Source of the DNA: Cyanobacteria bacterium K_DeepCast_35m_m2_023
GTDB lineage: Bacteria > Cyanobacteriota > Cyanobacteriia > PCC-6307 > Cyanobiaceae
Reading direction: 5' to 3'
DNA length: 16,136 bases
NCBI GenBank assembly: GCA_016882345.1
Contig: VGQR01000010.1
Coordinates: 1 to 16,136, forward strand
The notes beneath the pieces were generated by a model, which saw only the letters and a list, made by a program, of their open reading frames with translations, did no database searches and was not told the origin of the DNA. A program made the translations under genes and the position numbers. The stretch's first letter is position 1, and each line of letters starts with the position of its first letter. This document shows, one piece after another, positions 8,134 through 15,063 of this stretch.

Positions 8134-8789
8134 CAAAGTCCGTATTGAAGGGAACTGAACTGCTGCTGCACGGCAGTGATCTGCTCGGCGCTGAGCAGGG
8201 GTGGCTCTCCGGCCGCAAGGGCCTGCAGATACATCCGAGCCAATGTCTCGATTTCAATCGCCAGCCGCAAGGCCTGGGCGAGGCTGCTGCCGATTGCCAC
8301 CTGACCGTGGTGGGCCAGCAGGGCGGCGCGGCGATCCTGCAGGGCCTCAACGGCCCGATCCGAGAACCCCTGGGTGCCGAACAGGGCGTAGGGCGCGCAG
8401 CGCACATCCAATCCGCCGGCGGCCACCACCATGTAGTGAAACGGCGGAATGCCGCGGCCATGGCAGGCCAGGGCGGTGGCGCTGGTCGAGTGGCAATGCA
8501 CCACCGCATCGATGTCGGGGCGGCTGCTGAGGATGTCGGCATGCAGCCGCCACTCCGATGAGGGGTTGCGCTGCCCCTCCGCAAGGGAGCGACCCTGAAG
8601 ATCCACAGCCACCAGATCTTCAGGCCCCATCTGTTCGTAAGGCAGCGACGTGGGCGTGATCAGCAGCCCCCCCACGATGCGCAGCGAGACATTGCCCGAG
8701 GTGCCCTGGTTGATGCCACTGGCATTGAGGGCGCGGGCGGTGCTCAGCAGCTGTTGGCGCAGCTCCAGATCGTCGGCAGCGGCAGACAA
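8133..8789 (-). CDS. FucA-like class II aldolase (candidate 5-(methylthio)ribulose-1-phosphate / 5-deoxyribulose-1-phosphate aldolase)
   Basis: This 218-residue protein aligns along its whole length, by memory, with E. coli L-fuculose-1-phosphate aldolase. Shared features are NQGTSGNVSLR at 27-37, ITPTSLPYE at 44-52, SSEWRLH with catalytic Glu79, zinc ligands His98, His100 and His161 (HCH, HHG), FHYMVVAAGG with Tyr119, and the C-terminal Tyr216-Gly-Leu. All active-site positions of a working metal-dependent aldolase are present, so it should split a ketose-1-phosphate into DHAP and an aldehyde. With mtnA and an alcohol dehydrogenase close by, the DHAP-shunt (Ald2/DrdA-type) role is more likely than fucose use, because no fucose genes are seen; an MtnB-type dehydratase is a weaker alternative. 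The start is a TTG at 8789: no in-frame ATG exists before the conserved region, and an AGG lies 9 nt upstream. It is coupled to the downstream sulfotransferase fusion. Confidence 0.88.
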   Translation of the reverse strand: MSAAADDLELRQQLLSTARALNASGINQGTSGNVSLRIVGGLLITPTSLPYEQMGPEDLVAVDLQGRSLAEGQRNPSSEWRLHADILSSRPDIDAVVHCHSTSATALACHGRGIPPFHYMVVAAGGLDVRCAPYALFGTQGFSDRAVEALQDRRAALLAHHGQVAIGSSLAQALRLAIEIETLARMYLQALAAGEPPLLSAEQITAVQQQFSSLQYGL

Positions 8790-8842
8790 GGGCAGAGACC
8801 TTCAACCTGGAGTGATCATGGCCCCATCTCCCGATCGACCCC

Positions 8843-9889
8843 ATGCGAGCCATCGGTTTGCACCGCCACCTGCCGATCAGCGACCCAGAAGCCTTGCTCG
8901 ATCTGGAGCTGCCGGCGCCGGCGCTGCGCCCCCACGACCTGCTGATCGCCGTTGAGGCCATCGGCGTCAATCCGGTGGACACCAAGCTCAGGGCCGGCAA
9001 GGGCCCGGCAGACCCGCGTCGGCATGAGCCTGCGCTGGTGCTGGGCTTCGACTGTTGCGGGAGAGTTGCCGCACTGGGCCCTGAAGCCGCCGCCGCAGGT
9101 CGCTGGCAGGTGGGCGATCGCGTCATGGCAGCCGGCGATGTGACCCGGCCAGGCTGCAACGCCGAACTGGTCGCCATTGACAGCCGCCTCTGCGGCCGGC
9201 CGCCCCAGAACCTGAGCGCGGCCCATGCCGCGGCCCTGCCCCTGACAGGCCTCACCGCCTGGGAGGGTTTGTTTGAACGGCTGGGGTTGAGCCCTGAGCC
9301 CAACCCAGCCCAGAGCGAACAGTCACTGCTGATCATCGGCGGAGCCGGCGGTGTGGGCTCGATGGCGATCCAACTTGCCCGCCGCGCTGGTCTGCAGGTG
9401 ATCGCCACCGCCTCACGACCCGAGAGTCAGGCCTGGGTTCGCGAGCTCGGAGCCGCCGCGGTGATCGATCACCGTCAGCCGCTGGCCCCCCAGCTCAGCG
9501 CCGTTGGCATCGAGCAGGTGCCCTGGATCGCCAACTTTGCCGACACCGACACCTACTGGAGCTCAATGGCCGAACTGGTGGCGCCGCAAGGGGCGATCCT
9601 GGCGATCGTGGGCAACCGCAGCCCCCTCGAGCAGAGCGTGCTCAAAAGCAAAAGCGCCCGTCTGTGCTGGGAATTCATGTTCACCCGCGCCCAGTACGGC
9701 ACTGCTGACCAGGGTCAGCAGGGGTGGATCCTGGACCGCTTGGGCCAGCTGATTGACGCCGGTGAGCTGCACACCACCGCCCGCCAGCAGCTTGGACCGA
9801 TCAGCGCGACCCAACTGCGGGCTGCCCACACCCAGCTCGAGAGCGGCAGCTCGATCGGCAAGCTGGTGCTGAGCGGCTGGAAGCGCTGA
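8843..9889 (+). CDS. Zinc-binding alcohol dehydrogenase family (MDR) oxidoreductase
   Basis: This 348-residue medium-chain dehydrogenase/reductase resembles the quinone-oxidoreductase-like group often named zinc-binding alcohol dehydrogenase family protein. The N-terminal half has ELPAPALRPHDLLI and GVNPVDTKLRAG, then LGFDCCGRVAALG. The nucleotide-binding fold begins near residue 163 with the Rossmann motif IIGGAGGVGSMAIQLAR, and DHRQPL and VPWIANFADT follow. The usual cysteine-rich structural-zinc loop is absent, so zinc may not be needed; NADPH is the likely cofactor. The family reduces aldehydes, enones or quinones. The start ATG at 8843 leaves 53 nt to the divergently transcribed aldolase, so a shared promoter region and a joint role are plausible. 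The aldolase would release methylthioacetaldehyde or acetaldehyde, and this enzyme could reduce it to the alcohol. That coupling is inferred from position and chemistry. Confidence 0.88.
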   Translation: MRAIGLHRHLPISDPEALLDLELPAPALRPHDLLIAVEAIGVNPVDTKLRAGKGPADPRRHEPALVLGFDCCGRVAALGPEAAAAGRWQVGDRVMAAGDVTRPGCNAELVAIDSRLCGRPPQNLSAAHAAALPLTGLTAWEGLFERLGLSPEPNPAQSEQSLLIIGGAGGVGSMAIQLARRAGLQVIATASRPESQAWVRELGAAAVIDHRQPLAPQLSAVGIEQVPWIANFADTDTYWSSMAELVAPQGAILAIVGNRSPLEQSVLKSKSARLCWEFMFTRAQYGTADQGQQGWILDRLGQLIDAGELHTTARQQLGPISATQLRAAHTQLESGSSIGKLVLSGWKR

Positions 9890-9913
9890 CAACCCAGGCC
9901 GCCAGGGCACGCG

Positions 9914-10381
9914 TCAACGCTCCAACAGCGCTTCGAGCTCGCGGGTCCCGTTGGCACGGGCCAGATCCAGCGGGGTCTGGCCGCGCTTGGAGCGCAGCGA
10001 GCGATCGGCACCAGCCTCGACAATGACGCGGGCCGCGGCGAGGTTGGACTGCCAGACCGCATCGTGCAAGGCCGTGTAGCCGTTGAGCGGCCCCTGCCGA
10101 TCGATCTCCACCCCGTGCGCGATCAGCAGGCTGCAGGCTTCGGCATGGCCGGCATAGGCCGCCGCATGCAAGGCGGTGGCTTTCATGCCCGGATCGACAA
10201 CGCTGAGATCGGCGCCAGCCTGCAACAACTGCCGCAGCACCAAAACGTGGCCGAGATAGGCGGCCATGATCACGGGCCAATCTCCCTGGGAATCGGCCAC
10301 ATTAACGGTAGCCCCGCCTGTGATCAGCGCTTCAACAGCGCTCAGATCATTGGCCTTCACAGCAACCATCAAAGCGGTCAT
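9914..10381 (-). CDS. Ankyrin-repeat protein
   Basis: The 155-residue product consists almost entirely of about five ankyrin repeats. They begin MTALMVAVKANDLSAVEALI, GDWPVIMAAYLGHVLVLRQLL, ATALHAAAYAGHAEACSLLI, GYTALHDAVWQSNLAAARVIV and GQTPLDLARANGTRELEALL. Each has the helix-turn-helix consensus and the following G-A-D type turn (AGADLS, AGADRS). Ankyrin repeats bind partner proteins and have no catalytic role; there is no signal peptide or membrane segment, so it is probably cytoplasmic. I start at the ATG at 10381, where the first repeat begins; the frame continues upstream to 10495, overlapping the 3' end of mtnA, but that extension has no repeat character. It lies 61 nt downstream of mtnA on the same strand, which suggests co-transcription. 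Its 3' end is 24 nt from the convergent dehydrogenase. The partner is unknown. Confidence 0.85.
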   Translation of the reverse strand: MTALMVAVKANDLSAVEALITGGATVNVADSQGDWPVIMAAYLGHVLVLRQLLQAGADLSVVDPGMKATALHAAAYAGHAEACSLLIAHGVEIDRQGPLNGYTALHDAVWQSNLAAARVIVEAGADRSLRSKRGQTPLDLARANGTRELEALLER

Positions 10382-10442
10382 GCCGAGTCTCTGCAAACGC
10401 CAGCGCGACGCTAGGTCTGACTTGGTCTGGCGTCGAGCTGGC

Positions 10443-11543
10443 TCAGATTGTCGGGTAAAGGGCCCTGAGGGCCTGCTCGTCGGCTCGGCAGACACCCCGC
10501 TCGGTGATCAGGGCGGTCACCAGCCGGGCCGGGGTGACATCAAACGCCGGGTTGAAGCCGGCGCTGCCGTCGGGGCTCAGCTGCACGCTGCTGATGGTGC
10601 CGTCGCCAGCACGCCCCTGGATGTGGGTGACCTCGACGGCGCTGCGGGCTTCGATCGGGATCTCGGCCACCCCGTCGGCCACGCTCCAGTCGATCGTGGA
10701 GGCGGGTAGGGCTACATAGAAGGGCACGCCGTTGTCGTGGGCGGCCAGGGCCTTGAGATACGTGCCGATCTTGTTGCAGACATCTCCCGTGCGGGTGGTG
10801 CGGTCGGTGCCGACGATCACCGCATCCACCTGGCCGTGCTGCATCAGGTGGCCGCCAGCGTTGTCGACGATCACGGTGTGAGGCACCCCCTCTCGACCCA
10901 GCTCAAAAGCGGTGAGGCTGGCGCCCTGGTTGCGGGGGCGGGTCTCATCGACCCACACGTGGATCTGGAGCCCGGCGCGGTGGGCCTTGTAGATGGGGGC
11001 CAGGGCCGTGCCCCAGTCGACCGTGGCCAGCCAGCCAGCGTTGCAGTGGGTCAGCACGTTGAAAGGTTGGTCCTGACGCTCGGCAGGCCTCCCCGCCGCG
11101 AGTTGCTGGAACAGCACCAGGCCGTGATCGCCGATCGCCTCGCACATGGCGACGTCTTCATCCGCGATGGCGGCCGCCTCATGTTTGGCAGCTTCGGCCC
11201 GCTGCTCCGGCGGCAGGGGTGCCACCACAGCGCGCACCCGCTCGAGGGCCCAGCGCAGGTTGATCGCCGTGGGACGGGTGGCGTTGAGCTGCGCAAACGC
11301 CGCGGCCAACGCGGCATCGCTGGGATCGGCCTGCAGCGCAAGCATCAGCCCATAGGCACCGGTGACACCGATCAAGGGGGCGCCCCTCACCACCATGGTG
11401 CGGATGGCCTCAGCCGCTTGCTCACAGCTGGCCAGCGAGCGGGTGGTGAAGCGATGAGGCAACAGGGTCTGGTCAATCACCCCAACGGAACGACCGCCAG
11501 CCTCGAGCCAGATAGTGCGCCAGGGCTTGCCGTCGATGTTCAT
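10443..11543 (-). CDS. mtnA: S-methyl-5-thioribose-1-phosphate isomerase
   Basis: Converts 5-methylthioribose-1-phosphate to 5-methylthioribulose-1-phosphate (and, in characterised bifunctional cases, the 5-deoxy analogue) in methylthioadenosine salvage. The 366-residue product has the hallmarks of MtnA: RGAPLIGVTGAYG at 53-65, NLRWALERV, THCNAGWLAT with catalytic Cys167, VWVDETRPRNQGA at 196-208, DNAGGHLM, VGTDR with catalytic Asp247, NKIGTY, and YVALPASTID. These distinguish it from the related eIF2B subunits. The length is normal for the family, and the ATG at 11543 is the only reasonable start. Downstream on the same strand is the ankyrin gene; the likely next enzyme, the FucA-like aldolase, lies about 1.7 kb further on. 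The leader just before the ATG holds two overlapping inverted repeats, described separately. The upstream phosphorylase (mtnP) or kinase (mtnK) is not in this window. Confidence 0.96.
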   Translation of the reverse strand: MNIDGKPWRTIWLEAGGRSVGVIDQTLLPHRFTTRSLASCEQAAEAIRTMVVRGAPLIGVTGAYGLMLALQADPSDAALAAAFAQLNATRPTAINLRWALERVRAVVAPLPPEQRAEAAKHEAAAIADEDVAMCEAIGDHGLVLFQQLAAGRPAERQDQPFNVLTHCNAGWLATVDWGTALAPIYKAHRAGLQIHVWVDETRPRNQGASLTAFELGREGVPHTVIVDNAGGHLMQHGQVDAVIVGTDRTTRTGDVCNKIGTYLKALAAHDNGVPFYVALPASTIDWSVADGVAEIPIEARSAVEVTHIQGRAGDGTISSVQLSPDGSAGFNPAFDVTPARLVTALITERGVCRADEQALRALYPTI

Positions 11544-11573
11544 GGGATGCGTTGGGGCGCCAGATGCCCCATG
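11541..11573 (-). promoter_or_regulatory. Overlapping inverted repeats in the mtnA leader
   Basis: Directly upstream of mtnA the minus strand carries two alternative stems. The first is TGGGGC / GCCCCA (11571-11566 with 11558-11553), a perfect 6-bp stem with a 7-nt loop, ending 9 nt before the start codon. The second pairs CATGGG (11573-11568) with CCCATG (11546-11541), which includes the mtnA start codon itself, and can be extended by a G-U pair. The two share bases and cannot form together. Such an arrangement could control ribosome access, but short GC-rich repeats arise easily in this composition. No known riboswitch class was recognised. Function is speculative. Confidence 0.25.
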
Positions 11574-11675
11574 CTGACGCCCGGTCGTTCCAGGCCCCTG
11601 CCTTATGGCCCGGCACCCTCGTACACAACGCTCAGGCCCGATGGATCAGCCGGTACCTGCGCCCACGGCCATTGA

Positions 11676-12036
11676 TCAATGATCAGCTATTCGGCCTTCG
11701 TTCTCCAGGATCAAACCTTCAACAGCAGCGAAACAAGCCTGCCAGTCAGGCTGGTCGATCTCGATTTCGTCGTCGTAGCGCTACTGCACCGCGAAAAAGC
11801 TCAACTCACTCAGAAGATCGCCGGCTGCGGGCTGTTCGTCCAACGCGTTCAACAGATCGAGCAAAGCAGCCAGATCATTGGGTGAAGGGAGCCTCGCCAC
11901 CGGCAAGGTGGATCAACGCCTTGAGAGCCTTCTCAGCCGCCTGTTGCAACAGAAAGCCGATGCTGGTGAAGCCCGGGGTCATGGCATCAGTTTGTCCGAA
12001 CTGTCCAGAGCTTGCTTGACGAATCCAATCTTGAAT
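11676..12036 (-). pseudogene. Decayed HEPN-domain gene (one frameshift, one nonsense codon)
   Basis: Read across two frames, the minus strand encodes a recognisable HEPN protein of roughly 120 residues. It begins IQDWIRQA and carries the family core FLLQQAAEKALKALIHLAGG. A TGA at 11877-11875 ends this frame, but after a one-base shift near 11879 the protein continues NDLAALLDLLNALDEQPAAG and then LLSELSFFAVQ. A TAG at 11783-11781 is followed in frame by RYDDEIEID and a tail ending at the TGA at 11678-11676. Intact relatives normally read THNDL at the frameshift and continue through an (F/R)RYDDE segment, so both lesions fall inside the gene. HEPN proteins are often RNase toxins paired with an MNT nucleotidyltransferase antitoxin; no MNT gene is seen here. 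It has no start codon of its own and follows the DUF1543 stop directly in the same frame. It is very likely non-functional. Confidence 0.72.
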
Positions 12037-12612
12037 TCAGATCGGTCGGTAGCCGAACCAATCAGGCACCTGGCCCTGGCTCAGGCCTTCGGGGTGGGGC
12101 GCCAGCTGCACATGCCAGCGCTCTCCACCAAGCAGCTCCAACTGCTCAAGCGCCAGGCAATCGTCGACGGCAGCCAGATCATCCTTGTGCTGCTGCAGCG
12201 CTCCGCGCAGCCACTGGCGCTTGGCGGCAGCCTTGGCCGCCTGGGGCGAGCGGGCCACCACCAGACCGAAGTGGTGCAGCTCGGCCAGCGAATCGGGGCG
12301 GTAGGCGCCCAGGTTCACGAACCACAGGCGCTCGGGCCTGGGCGCAGCGGGCTCGCGCCCCATGCTCACCGCCCAGCCATCGATCGCCCGCACCGCCATG
12401 AAGGCATCGAGGTGCAGACCCTCACGCCGCCCGAACCACTGCCGCCGCAGCTCGGGCAAGGTGTCGTCGATGCTGCTGCCTGCGACAAAGCGCACGTCAT
12501 GCAGCTCGATGTGGCAACCGGGGGCGCGGCCGCCGAGCACGACCAAAAACAGAGTTGGTTGGTCGGCGGGCACGGCGAAGCGATGGTCAGCGGAGGCTGG
12601 CACTGCCACCAT
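12037..12612 (-). CDS. DUF1543 family protein
   Basis: The product of about 191 residues matches DUF1543 as I recall it. Near the N-terminus is LFLVVLGGRAPGCHIELHDVRFVAG, then SIDDTLPELRRQWFG and LHLDAFMAVRAIDGW, with a second half containing LWFVNLGAYRPDSLAELHHFG, which resembles a repeat of the first half. It has no catalytic motif that I recognise, no signal peptide and no membrane segment; the function is unknown. The start is uncertain: an ATG at 12639 overlaps the start codon of the divergent methyltransferase, the ATG at 12612 used here is nearer the conserved region, and a GTG at 12573 lies closest to it. None has a clear ribosome binding site. The stop codon directly abuts the HEPN remnant. 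Confidence 0.8.
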   Translation of the reverse strand: MVAVPASADHRFAVPADQPTLFLVVLGGRAPGCHIELHDVRFVAGSSIDDTLPELRRQWFGRREGLHLDAFMAVRAIDGWAVSMGREPAAPRPERLWFVNLGAYRPDSLAELHHFGLVVARSPQAAKAAAKRQWLRGALQQHKDDLAAVDDCLALEQLELLGGERWHVQLAPHPEGLSQGQVPDWFGYRPI

Positions 12613-12637
12613 CACAGCATGAGCGCACAGCCCGCCC

Positions 12638-13471
12638 ATGAGTGAGCGGTCCTACATCCACGGCACCAGTGCGCGCGAGCAGCAACGGCTGATTGAGCAG
12701 GCCGATGTGCTGGCCGAGCTGCTGGCCGCCAATCTGAAGCTGCACCCCGGCGAGCGGCTGCTCGAGATCGGCTGCGGCGTCGGGGCCGTGCTGGCCCAGA
12801 TCGCCCGCGCCCACCCACAGGCGCTGCTGAGCGGCATCGACATCAGCCCAGAGCAGATCGCAGCGGCTCGCCTGCATCTGGACGCGCAGGGGCAGGGCGC
12901 CGGCAGCGCCAACCCGGTGGAGCTGGTGGTGGGCGACGGCGCGGCGCTGCCCTGGCCCGATCAGCACTTTGAGCGGGTGAGGCTGGTGTGGGTGATTGAG
13001 CACCTGGCCAACCCCTTGGCGGTGCTGCGTGAGGCAAGGCGGGTGCTGCGGCCCGGCGGCACGATCCACCTCACCGAGACCGATTACGCCAGCCTGCGGG
13101 TGTCGCCGCCGGATGCTGCGATCGAGGCACTGCTGGCCGCGTTTGTGGCCCACTTCAACCGCCATGGCGACGCCCATGCCGGCCCGCGTCTGGGCCCCCT
13201 GCTGGAACTGGCGGGCTTCACGGCCGTGCGCAACCCGATGGTGGGCCTCCATTTCTGGTGCCCCAGTGGTCGCGAGCAAGTGCACCAGTTCTGCGGCTAT
13301 TTGCTGGAGTTCATCAGACCGGAGCTGTCAGCTCTGCGGGCCGCGGCCTCCACGGCCGAGGTTGCGGCACAACTCGAGGTCGGTGTGCAGCGATTTGCCG
13401 CGCTGGGCGACCGCGCCGATGGCGCAGTCAGCATCAGTGGCTATCAGGGCTTTGGGGTGGCACCGGCCTGA
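12638..13471 (+). CDS. Class I SAM-dependent methyltransferase
   Basis: This 277-residue protein has a standard Rossmann-type methyltransferase core. It shows YIHGTSAREQQRL at 6-18, a pattern common before the core in this group. Motif I is RLLEIGCGVGAVLAQIA (40-56), motif II is LLSGIDISPEQIA (63-75), the motif III/IV region is VELVVGDGAALPWPDQHFERV, and then IEHLANPLAVLREARRVLRPGG. The C-terminal part (about 150-277) differs from simple methyltransferases and probably forms the acceptor site. The acceptor is unknown. The ATG at 12638 shares bases with a possible start of DUF1543 on the other strand, so the two genes have almost no separate promoter space. The 3' end overlaps the convergent secreted-protein gene by 28 nt. 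It is cytoplasmic by absence of targeting signals. Confidence 0.88.
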   Translation: MSERSYIHGTSAREQQRLIEQADVLAELLAANLKLHPGERLLEIGCGVGAVLAQIARAHPQALLSGIDISPEQIAAARLHLDAQGQGAGSANPVELVVGDGAALPWPDQHFERVRLVWVIEHLANPLAVLREARRVLRPGGTIHLTETDYASLRVSPPDAAIEALLAAFVAHFNRHGDAHAGPRLGPLLELAGFTAVRNPMVGLHFWCPSGREQVHQFCGYLLEFIRPELSALRAAASTAEVAAQLEVGVQRFAALGDRADGAVSISGYQGFGVAPA

Positions 13472-13968
13472 GTGCTGGTCGGGCGGCGGAAGTCGGCAAA
13501 CACCACGACAGCGCCCCTGCCGCTCTGGCTGATCTCCAGCTCCAGGAACGGGCCGGCGGCATCACGGCGCAGCCAGCCGCTGACTCGGCCACTGTCGTCG
13601 GTTTCGACCAGCAGCAGCCGGCAGCGGCGGGGCTCGATCCAGCCGATCAGCGGTTCCACCTCCCGAAAGGCAGGCTGCCCCTGCCGGTCACGGCCCTGAA
13701 TGGCGCCTGGGGTGGTGTCGCGGGCAGCCCAGTCGCGCTGCCCGCGCACGCGGCCATCCGCGCCGACCTGCAGCTGCAGCCGCTGCACGCTGTCAGCCAC
13801 GCCGCCGCTGACATGGGCCAGGGCTGTGGCTTGCCAAACACCCGACAGGCGTGTCAGATCGGCTGGCGGCGCGCAACGACCCGCTGCGGGCGCCGCGATG
13901 GCAGCGCTCCAGGAGAGCGGCAGGAGCGAGAAGGCTGCCAAAACAGAACGGAACAGGAGGAGGCGCAT
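13444..13968 (-). CDS. Predicted secreted protein of unknown function
   Basis: This 174-residue protein has a convincing signal peptide: MRLLLFR, a hydrophobic core SVLAAFSLLPLSW, then SAAIAA with cleavage likely near residue 26. The mature part begins with a Cys-containing segment (GRCAPPADLTRLSGVWQATALAHVSGG) followed by beta-strand-like alternation (RLQLQVGADGRVRG, CRLLLVETDDSGRVSGWL, PFLELEISQSGRG). This suggests a small beta-rich domain of the lipocalin or beta-barrel kind; that is only an impression from the pattern. I do not recognise the family. The ATG at 13968 is chosen because it begins the signal peptide. It converges with the methyltransferase, overlapping it by 28 nt, and is divergent from the aldo/keto reductase with 94 nt between starts. 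Confidence 0.7.
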   Translation of the reverse strand: MRLLLFRSVLAAFSLLPLSWSAAIAAPAAGRCAPPADLTRLSGVWQATALAHVSGGVADSVQRLQLQVGADGRVRGQRDWAARDTTPGAIQGRDRQGQPAFREVEPLIGWIEPRRCRLLLVETDDSGRVSGWLRRDAAGPFLELEISQSGRGAVVVFADFRRPTSTQAGATPKP

Positions 13969-14062
13969 CGTCCGAGCGAGCCAGGAGCAGGCAGGTCAGG
14001 GCCATTGTGACCAGGCTGGTGAGCAGCGAGATCCCCCGCGGATGGACAGCCCCGCCACAGCA

Positions 14063-15004
14063 ATGCCTGAACTCACCATCCAAGGCGGCACCACCATGCC
14101 CGCCCTCGGCCTGGGCACCTGGAAAGCGGCCCCGGGCGAGGTGGGCCGGGCCGTGCGCACGGCGCTGGAACTGGGCTACCGCCACATCGACTGCGCCAGC
14201 ATCTACGGCAACGAAGCCGAGATCGGCACTGCCCTGACAGGCGCCCTGACTGAAGGTGTGGTCAAACGGGACGCGCTCTGGATCACCTCCAAGCTCTGGA
14301 ACGATTGCCACGCCCCAAAGCAGGTGCGCCCGGCCCTGGAGCGCACCCTGGCCGATCTGCAGCTCGACGACCTGGATCTCTACCTGATCCACTGGCCGGT
14401 GGTGCACACCCACGGGGTGCTGATGCCCCGCGAGGCCCATGACCAGATCCCCCTGGAGCAGCTGCCGCTGCACACCACCTGGGCCGCCCTGGAAGCGCTG
14501 GTGGACGCCGGGCTGGTGCGCCACATCGGCCTGTCCAACTGCAGCGGTGCCAAGATCACGGCGCTGCTTCCCCATTGCCGCATCCAACCGGCGATGAACC
14601 AGATCGAGCGGCACCCCTGGCTGCAGCAGAACGACCTGCTGGCCTTTTGCCGGCAACACGACATCGCCGTCACGGCCTATTCGCCCCTGGGCTCAGCTGC
14701 TGCCGGCGGCCCCGGGCCACTGCTGAGCGAACCGGCACTTGCGGCCATCGCCGAGCGCCATGGCAGCAGCCCAGCTCAGGTGCTGCTGGCCTGGGGCCTG
14801 GCCTGCGACACCGCCGTGATCCCCAAGTCGGTGCAGCGGGAGCGTCTGGCCGCCAATCTGCAGGCGGCCCAACTTCAGCTGAGCGCTTCCGAGCTACAAC
14901 AGATCGCCGCTCTGGATCGGCAGCACCGCTTTGTCGATGGCAGCTTCTGGGAACTGCCAGCAGGGCCCTACACCCGGGCCAACCTGTGGGATGAACCCAG
15001 CTGA
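14063..15004 (+). CDS. Aldo/keto reductase
   Basis: This 313-residue enzyme is a member of the aldo/keto reductase superfamily, which uses NADPH to reduce aldehydes and ketones. It has the full catalytic tetrad: Asp43 and Tyr48 in HIDCASIYGNE, Lys77 in TSKLWN, and His110 in LIHWP. Other signatures are MPALGLGTWKA at 12-22, HIGLSNCSG at 154-162, NQIERHPWLQ, AYSPLGS and the NADP-binding segment VIPKSVQRERLAANL. The length is typical. I start at the ATG at 14063 (MPELTIQ), which matches the usual family N-terminus; an in-frame ATG at 14042 adds seven residues, and the frame is open much further upstream without family similarity. It is probably co-transcribed with the broken methyltransferase that follows. 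Its natural substrate cannot be told; a detoxifying aldehyde reductase is likely. Confidence 0.93.
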   Translation: MPELTIQGGTTMPALGLGTWKAAPGEVGRAVRTALELGYRHIDCASIYGNEAEIGTALTGALTEGVVKRDALWITSKLWNDCHAPKQVRPALERTLADLQLDDLDLYLIHWPVVHTHGVLMPREAHDQIPLEQLPLHTTWAALEALVDAGLVRHIGLSNCSGAKITALLPHCRIQPAMNQIERHPWLQQNDLLAFCRQHDIAVTAYSPLGSAAAGGPGPLLSEPALAAIAERHGSSPAQVLLAWGLACDTAVIPKSVQRERLAANLQAAQLQLSASELQQIAALDRQHRFVDGSFWELPAGPYTRANLWDEPS

Positions 15005-15063
15005 CCATCAACGCAGCTTGGGCCGCATCGCTCCAGCAGGATGAGGCCACCAGCCAGCGGGTG

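Noticed and set aside
6952..8148. Plus-strand open frame opposite the GAF-sulfotransferase
   Set aside because: His/Gln/Gly-rich translation without motifs; the minus strand has the PAPS-binding loops.
10737..11675. Plus-strand open frame opposite mtnA
   Set aside because: It lies wholly antisense to a gene with all MtnA catalytic motifs.
11544..11675. Possible MNT antitoxin or tail of another gene between the HEPN remnant and mtnA
   Set aside because: A minus-strand frame reads through with one TAA (11605-11603) and ends in a TGA overlapping the mtnA ATG, but I find no MNT signature or any recognisable family, so I leave it as unassigned leader sequence.
11552..12019. Plus-strand open frame of 155 codons across the HEPN remnant
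   Set aside because: Its translation looks like random Arg/Pro/Ser-rich sequence, whereas the minus strand carries recognisable HEPN segments.
13700..14062. N-terminal extension of the aldo/keto reductase frame
   Set aside because: The frame is open here, but the translation has no family similarity and lies opposite the secreted-protein gene; the conserved reductase begins at MPELTIQ (14063).
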